This document shows positions 61,945 through 64,000 of a DNA stretch of 64,000 nucleotides, one piece after another. The position numbers and the translations under genes are program-made. The notes beneath the pieces are model-generated. The model searched no databases and was not told the DNA's origin. It worked only from the letters and a program-made list of their open reading frames with translations. Position 1 is the first letter of the stretch, and each line of letters opens with the position of its first letter. The stretch lies in NCBI GenBank assembly GCA_015233465.1, contig JADFXP010000007.1:1-64000 (forward strand), given 5' to 3'. This DNA comes from Candidatus Magnetominusculus dajiuhuensis (lineage in GTDB: Bacteria; Nitrospirota; Thermodesulfovibrionia; Thermodesulfovibrionales; Magnetobacteriaceae).

Positions 61945-63180
61945 TTACACCTCTTGGGCAATCTCAATAACCCTCAATACATTTCCATTATTATCTTTAA
62001 TAGGGACTGCCTTTATGTTATAGGAAATGCCTTCTGTTGTAGTTATCTTTGTTTCTTCCTCTTTTCCAGATTTGAAACACAATGCTGCTGGACAGATCTC
62101 GCACTTTGTATCATTATTGCCTAGTAATTGATAACATTGTGGCTGTATGTGTAATAAGGTATCAGCGTTTGTCCAAATAATGCTAAAATCAGACGAAACG
62201 CATGTTATTTTATCATGGCTGCCGCTCAACACTGCCTTAAGTTCTTCTTTAACTTGTTTTAGTTTGATATTATTTCGATTTAATTGCGCCTCATACAGTG
62301 TGCGTTCAATAGTATCCTTTACTATGCCAATAGAGTGCCACTGTCCTTTTATTTGAACTGAGGAAAGAGATAATTCTATTGGAAATTCTTCACCGTCCTT
62401 AGTTAAAGCCGTTATATCTATATGAGAACCAATTGCAGCGCCTGTCCCTGTAGACTTAAAATGCTCTAAAGCGGGCATAATAATATTATGATATTTCTGA
62501 GGGGCAAGCAGATTATGCAAATTCTTACCAATAATTTCATCTTCTGTATAACCAAATATCCTCTCTGCCGCATTATTCCAAAATGAAACATTTCCGTTAT
62601 TATCCATCATTATTATAGCGTCATTTGCCTGTGAAGATAAAAGCCTGAATCTCTCTTCACTTTCAAAGAGTTCTTTATTAAGCTGGTCTAATTTAATCAG
62701 GTCATTATATGATCTAAGAGAAGAGATAAGGGTAGTGAAGAGTTTTTCGATGGTTATATCCTGTTTTGATTTATAATCATTAATATCATATTCAACGATT
62801 ACTTTTTCCTCAGGTGCCTGCCCCGGCTGTCCTGTACGAAGTATTATTCTTACAAGTTTATTTTTAATAGTTTCGCGAATATGTTTTACTACTTCCAATC
62901 CTGCGTGATCGTGTTCCATGACAACATCAAGTAAAATCAGAGCTGTGTCAGGATTGTCTTTGATTGCTTCCATTGCATCTTTACCGGAATATTTGCTTAT
63001 TAACTCAAGTTTCTTTCCGTCATAAGAAAAACCTTTAAGTGCAAGGGCCGTGACTTTATGTACCTCTTCCTCGTCATCAACTATTAATATCTTCCATTTA
63101 TTATCTTTGGCATTTTTGGCAGATGTGAGTTTTTCTTCTTCCTCCTCTGCAAATAAAAAATCATTTGTATCCTCTACCAT
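61945..63180 (-). CDS. Receiver-PAS protein
   Basis: A 411-aa protein. The receiver (WKILIVDDEEEVHKVTALAL, phospho-Asp in LILLDVVMEHDHAG) is very close to the receiver of the HD-GYP protein, including the linking GQPGxxPE...YDINDYK segment, so the two probably arose by duplication. A PAS domain follows (ANDAIIMMDNNGNVSFWNNA) and a second PAS-like C-terminal region (CVSSDFSIIWTNADTLLHIQ, with CEICPAALC). No output domain is present. It stands between the CheA-REC gene and the TPR gene. Confidence 0.88.
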   Translation of the reverse strand: MVEDTNDFLFAEEEEEKLTSAKNAKDNKWKILIVDDEEEVHKVTALALKGFSYDGKKLELISKYSGKDAMEAIKDNPDTALILLDVVMEHDHAGLEVVKHIRETIKNKLVRIILRTGQPGQAPEEKVIVEYDINDYKSKQDITIEKLFTTLISSLRSYNDLIKLDQLNKELFESEERFRLLSSQANDAIIMMDNNGNVSFWNNAAERIFGYTEDEIIGKNLHNLLAPQKYHNIIMPALEHFKSTGTGAAIGSHIDITALTKDGEEFPIELSLSSVQIKGQWHSIGIVKDTIERTLYEAQLNRNNIKLKQVKEELKAVLSGSHDKITCVSSDFSIIWTNADTLLHIQPQCYQLLGNNDTKCEICPAALCFKSGKEEETKITTTEGISYNIKAVPIKDNNGNVLRVIEIAQEV

Positions 63181-63198
63181 AACTTCTCCTTTATGAAT

Positions 63199-64000
63199 TT
63201 ACACAGTAAGATTTCGAATAGTCTCAACCAAGTTATTCTGTTCAAATGCCCCTTTAACTATATAAGCATTTGCCCCAACGCTTATTCCCCTTTTTTTATC
63301 TTCTTCTTTTTCTCTTGAAGTCACAATGATAATAGGAGTATATTTATAATCACTGTCCTTTCTTAGTGTTTGCGTCAAGGTAAACCCGTCCATTCTCGGC
63401 ATTTCAACATCTGTGATTATTATATCATATTTAGATTTCTTTGACATCTCTACTGCGCTGATACCGTCAAATGCTAAATCAACATTGTATCCATATGAAA
63501 CAAGTATATCACGCTCTATCTCTCTTGTATTAATTGAATCATCTACTACTAATATCTTTAATGCCTCAGTTTCTTTTTTAGGTTTGATTGTAACATTTGA
63601 AATCTTTGAGGCCTCCATCAGCATTGGGGCATGTAAAATATTAATCAGATCATTATTTCCAGATATGATGATGCCAGATACTAATCTGTTGTTTTTCATA
63701 GTAAATGGGAGAGGTAATATTGCCATATCTTGTTCATCTATAATAGCATCAATAATAAGCCCCATTCTTTCATTGCCAGCCTTAATTATCAAGATAAGTA
63801 TGTTATTATTTGGGGCTAATGTCTTATTTTGTTCTTTTTTAAATAAAATTAAACTAAGATGCGTTACTGGTATAAATTGTTCTCTTAATCTTATTGCAGA
63901 TCTATTTGCAACTGGAATAATCTCTTTCTGCGATACCCTTAAAAGTTCTTGACAATAATATGATGGAATGGCAAAGGTTGTATCATCTACTGAAATTAAT
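63199..64000 (-). CDS. cheA: CheA-type kinase C-terminal part with CheW and receiver domains (partial)
   Basis: The frame is open from the window edge (64000) for 266 codons, so only the C-terminus is seen. Residues 1-115 of this part are a CheW-like domain (TTFAIPSYYCQELLRVSQKE, RLREQFIPVTHLS, LIIKAGNERMGLIIDAIIDE); then a receiver (ALKILVVDDSINTREIERDI, phospho-Asp in DIIITDVEMPRMDG, and Lys in NAYIVKGAF). This is the usual end of hybrid CheA kinases; a CheV-like protein is less likely but cannot be excluded. The shorter TTG start at 63792 is inside the CheW domain and is not the true start. Confidence 0.85.
   Translation of the reverse strand, partial: LISVDDTTFAIPSYYCQELLRVSQKEIIPVANRSAIRLREQFIPVTHLSLILFKKEQNKTLAPNNNILILIIKAGNERMGLIIDAIIDEQDMAILPLPFTMKNNRLVSGIIISGNNDLINILHAPMLMEASKISNVTIKPKKETEALKILVVDDSINTREIERDILVSYGYNVDLAFDGISAVEMSKKSKYDIIITDVEMPRMDGFTLTQTLRKDSDYKYTPIIIVTSREKEEDKKRGISVGANAYIVKGAFEQNNLVETIRNLTV

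Noticed and set aside
1-64000. Many smaller ORFs on the opposite strand or other frames of the genes listed (e.g. 930-1115, 9235-9570, 44982-45262, 63413-63952)
   Set aside because: They lie inside confidently identified genes, have no ribosome-binding site or family pattern, and are translations of the antisense or shifted frames.

Overview
The window is AT-rich chromosomal DNA from a motile, flagellated bacterium with a two-membrane envelope. Evidence for the two membranes is a lipid-transport mla operon, an LptE-type lipoprotein and an outer-membrane barrel protein. It looks anaerobic and hydrogen-using, with a [NiFe]-hydrogenase joined to HdrA and MvhD, rubrerythrin and many ferredoxin-type proteins. 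The gene content and the def-fmt-DUF116-DUF362 order remind me of Nitrospirota (Thermodesulfovibrio-like) or Desulfobacterota. That placement is an inference; no rRNA gene is present to settle it.

Layout. 1-440: a RelE-type toxin/antitoxin pair cut by the left edge. 0.7-4.7 kb: mlaE-mlaF-mlaD, whose MlaD carries a predicted C-terminal beta-barrel, then an RluD-family pseudouridine synthase. 4.9-11.3 kb: rubrerythrin, a PilJ/HAMP/PAS/GGDEF protein, slipin plus NfeD, a small Cys-rich protein and proB. 11.5-16.8 kb: a 45-codon unknown ORF, thiE-thiC, leuS-lptE. 16.8-24.1 kb: an outer-membrane protein, a CDGSH protein, ribF, then def-fmt-DUF116-DUF362-DUF362/ferredoxin-miaA. 24-30 kb: a secreted beta-propeller with a haem-c motif, a GAF/GGDEF protein, mnmG and rsmG, with an antitoxin remnant between the last two. 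30-40 kb: one flagellar operon on the minus strand, fliL-fliM-fliN-fliO-fliP-fliQ-fliR-flhB-flhA-flhF-flhG-fliA. 40-43.7 kb: a PEGA/WD40 protein, a phospholipase C-like protein, smpB and ssrA (tmRNA). 43.7-55.2 kb: hydrogenase maturation genes hypB-C-D-E-A-F (minus), divergent from a hydrogenase operon (small subunit, large subunit, maturation protease, HdrA, MvhD, TusA-like). A chemoreceptor gene follows almost without a gap. 56.9-64 kb: a minus-strand set of receiver-domain proteins ending in a CheA-REC protein cut by the right edge.

The most unusual feature is a family of palindromic repeats of about 45-105 bp (family A). I find twelve full copies and two partial ones. The full copies alternate strictly in orientation across the window. 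Several are read in frame as protein: the C-termini of RluD, HypD and HypB, the N-terminus of LptE, and internal segments of HypF and HypE. One also provides the likely start codon of leuS, and one the stop/start junction of hypD-hypE. Two copies form a perfect 62-bp inverted repeat around the 45-codon ORF-thiE-thiC block. A second family (B, ends GTAGGGG/CCCCTAC) has four copies between genes.

Functionally, the Hyp proteins would build the NiFe(CN)2CO site of the neighbouring hydrogenase. Its electrons would pass through MvhD to the HdrA flavin. No HdrB or HdrC is present here, and a TusA-like sulfur carrier closes the operon. Flagellar genes, the chemoreceptor and the CheA-REC/receiver cluster suggest that motility and energy sensing are linked in this genome.
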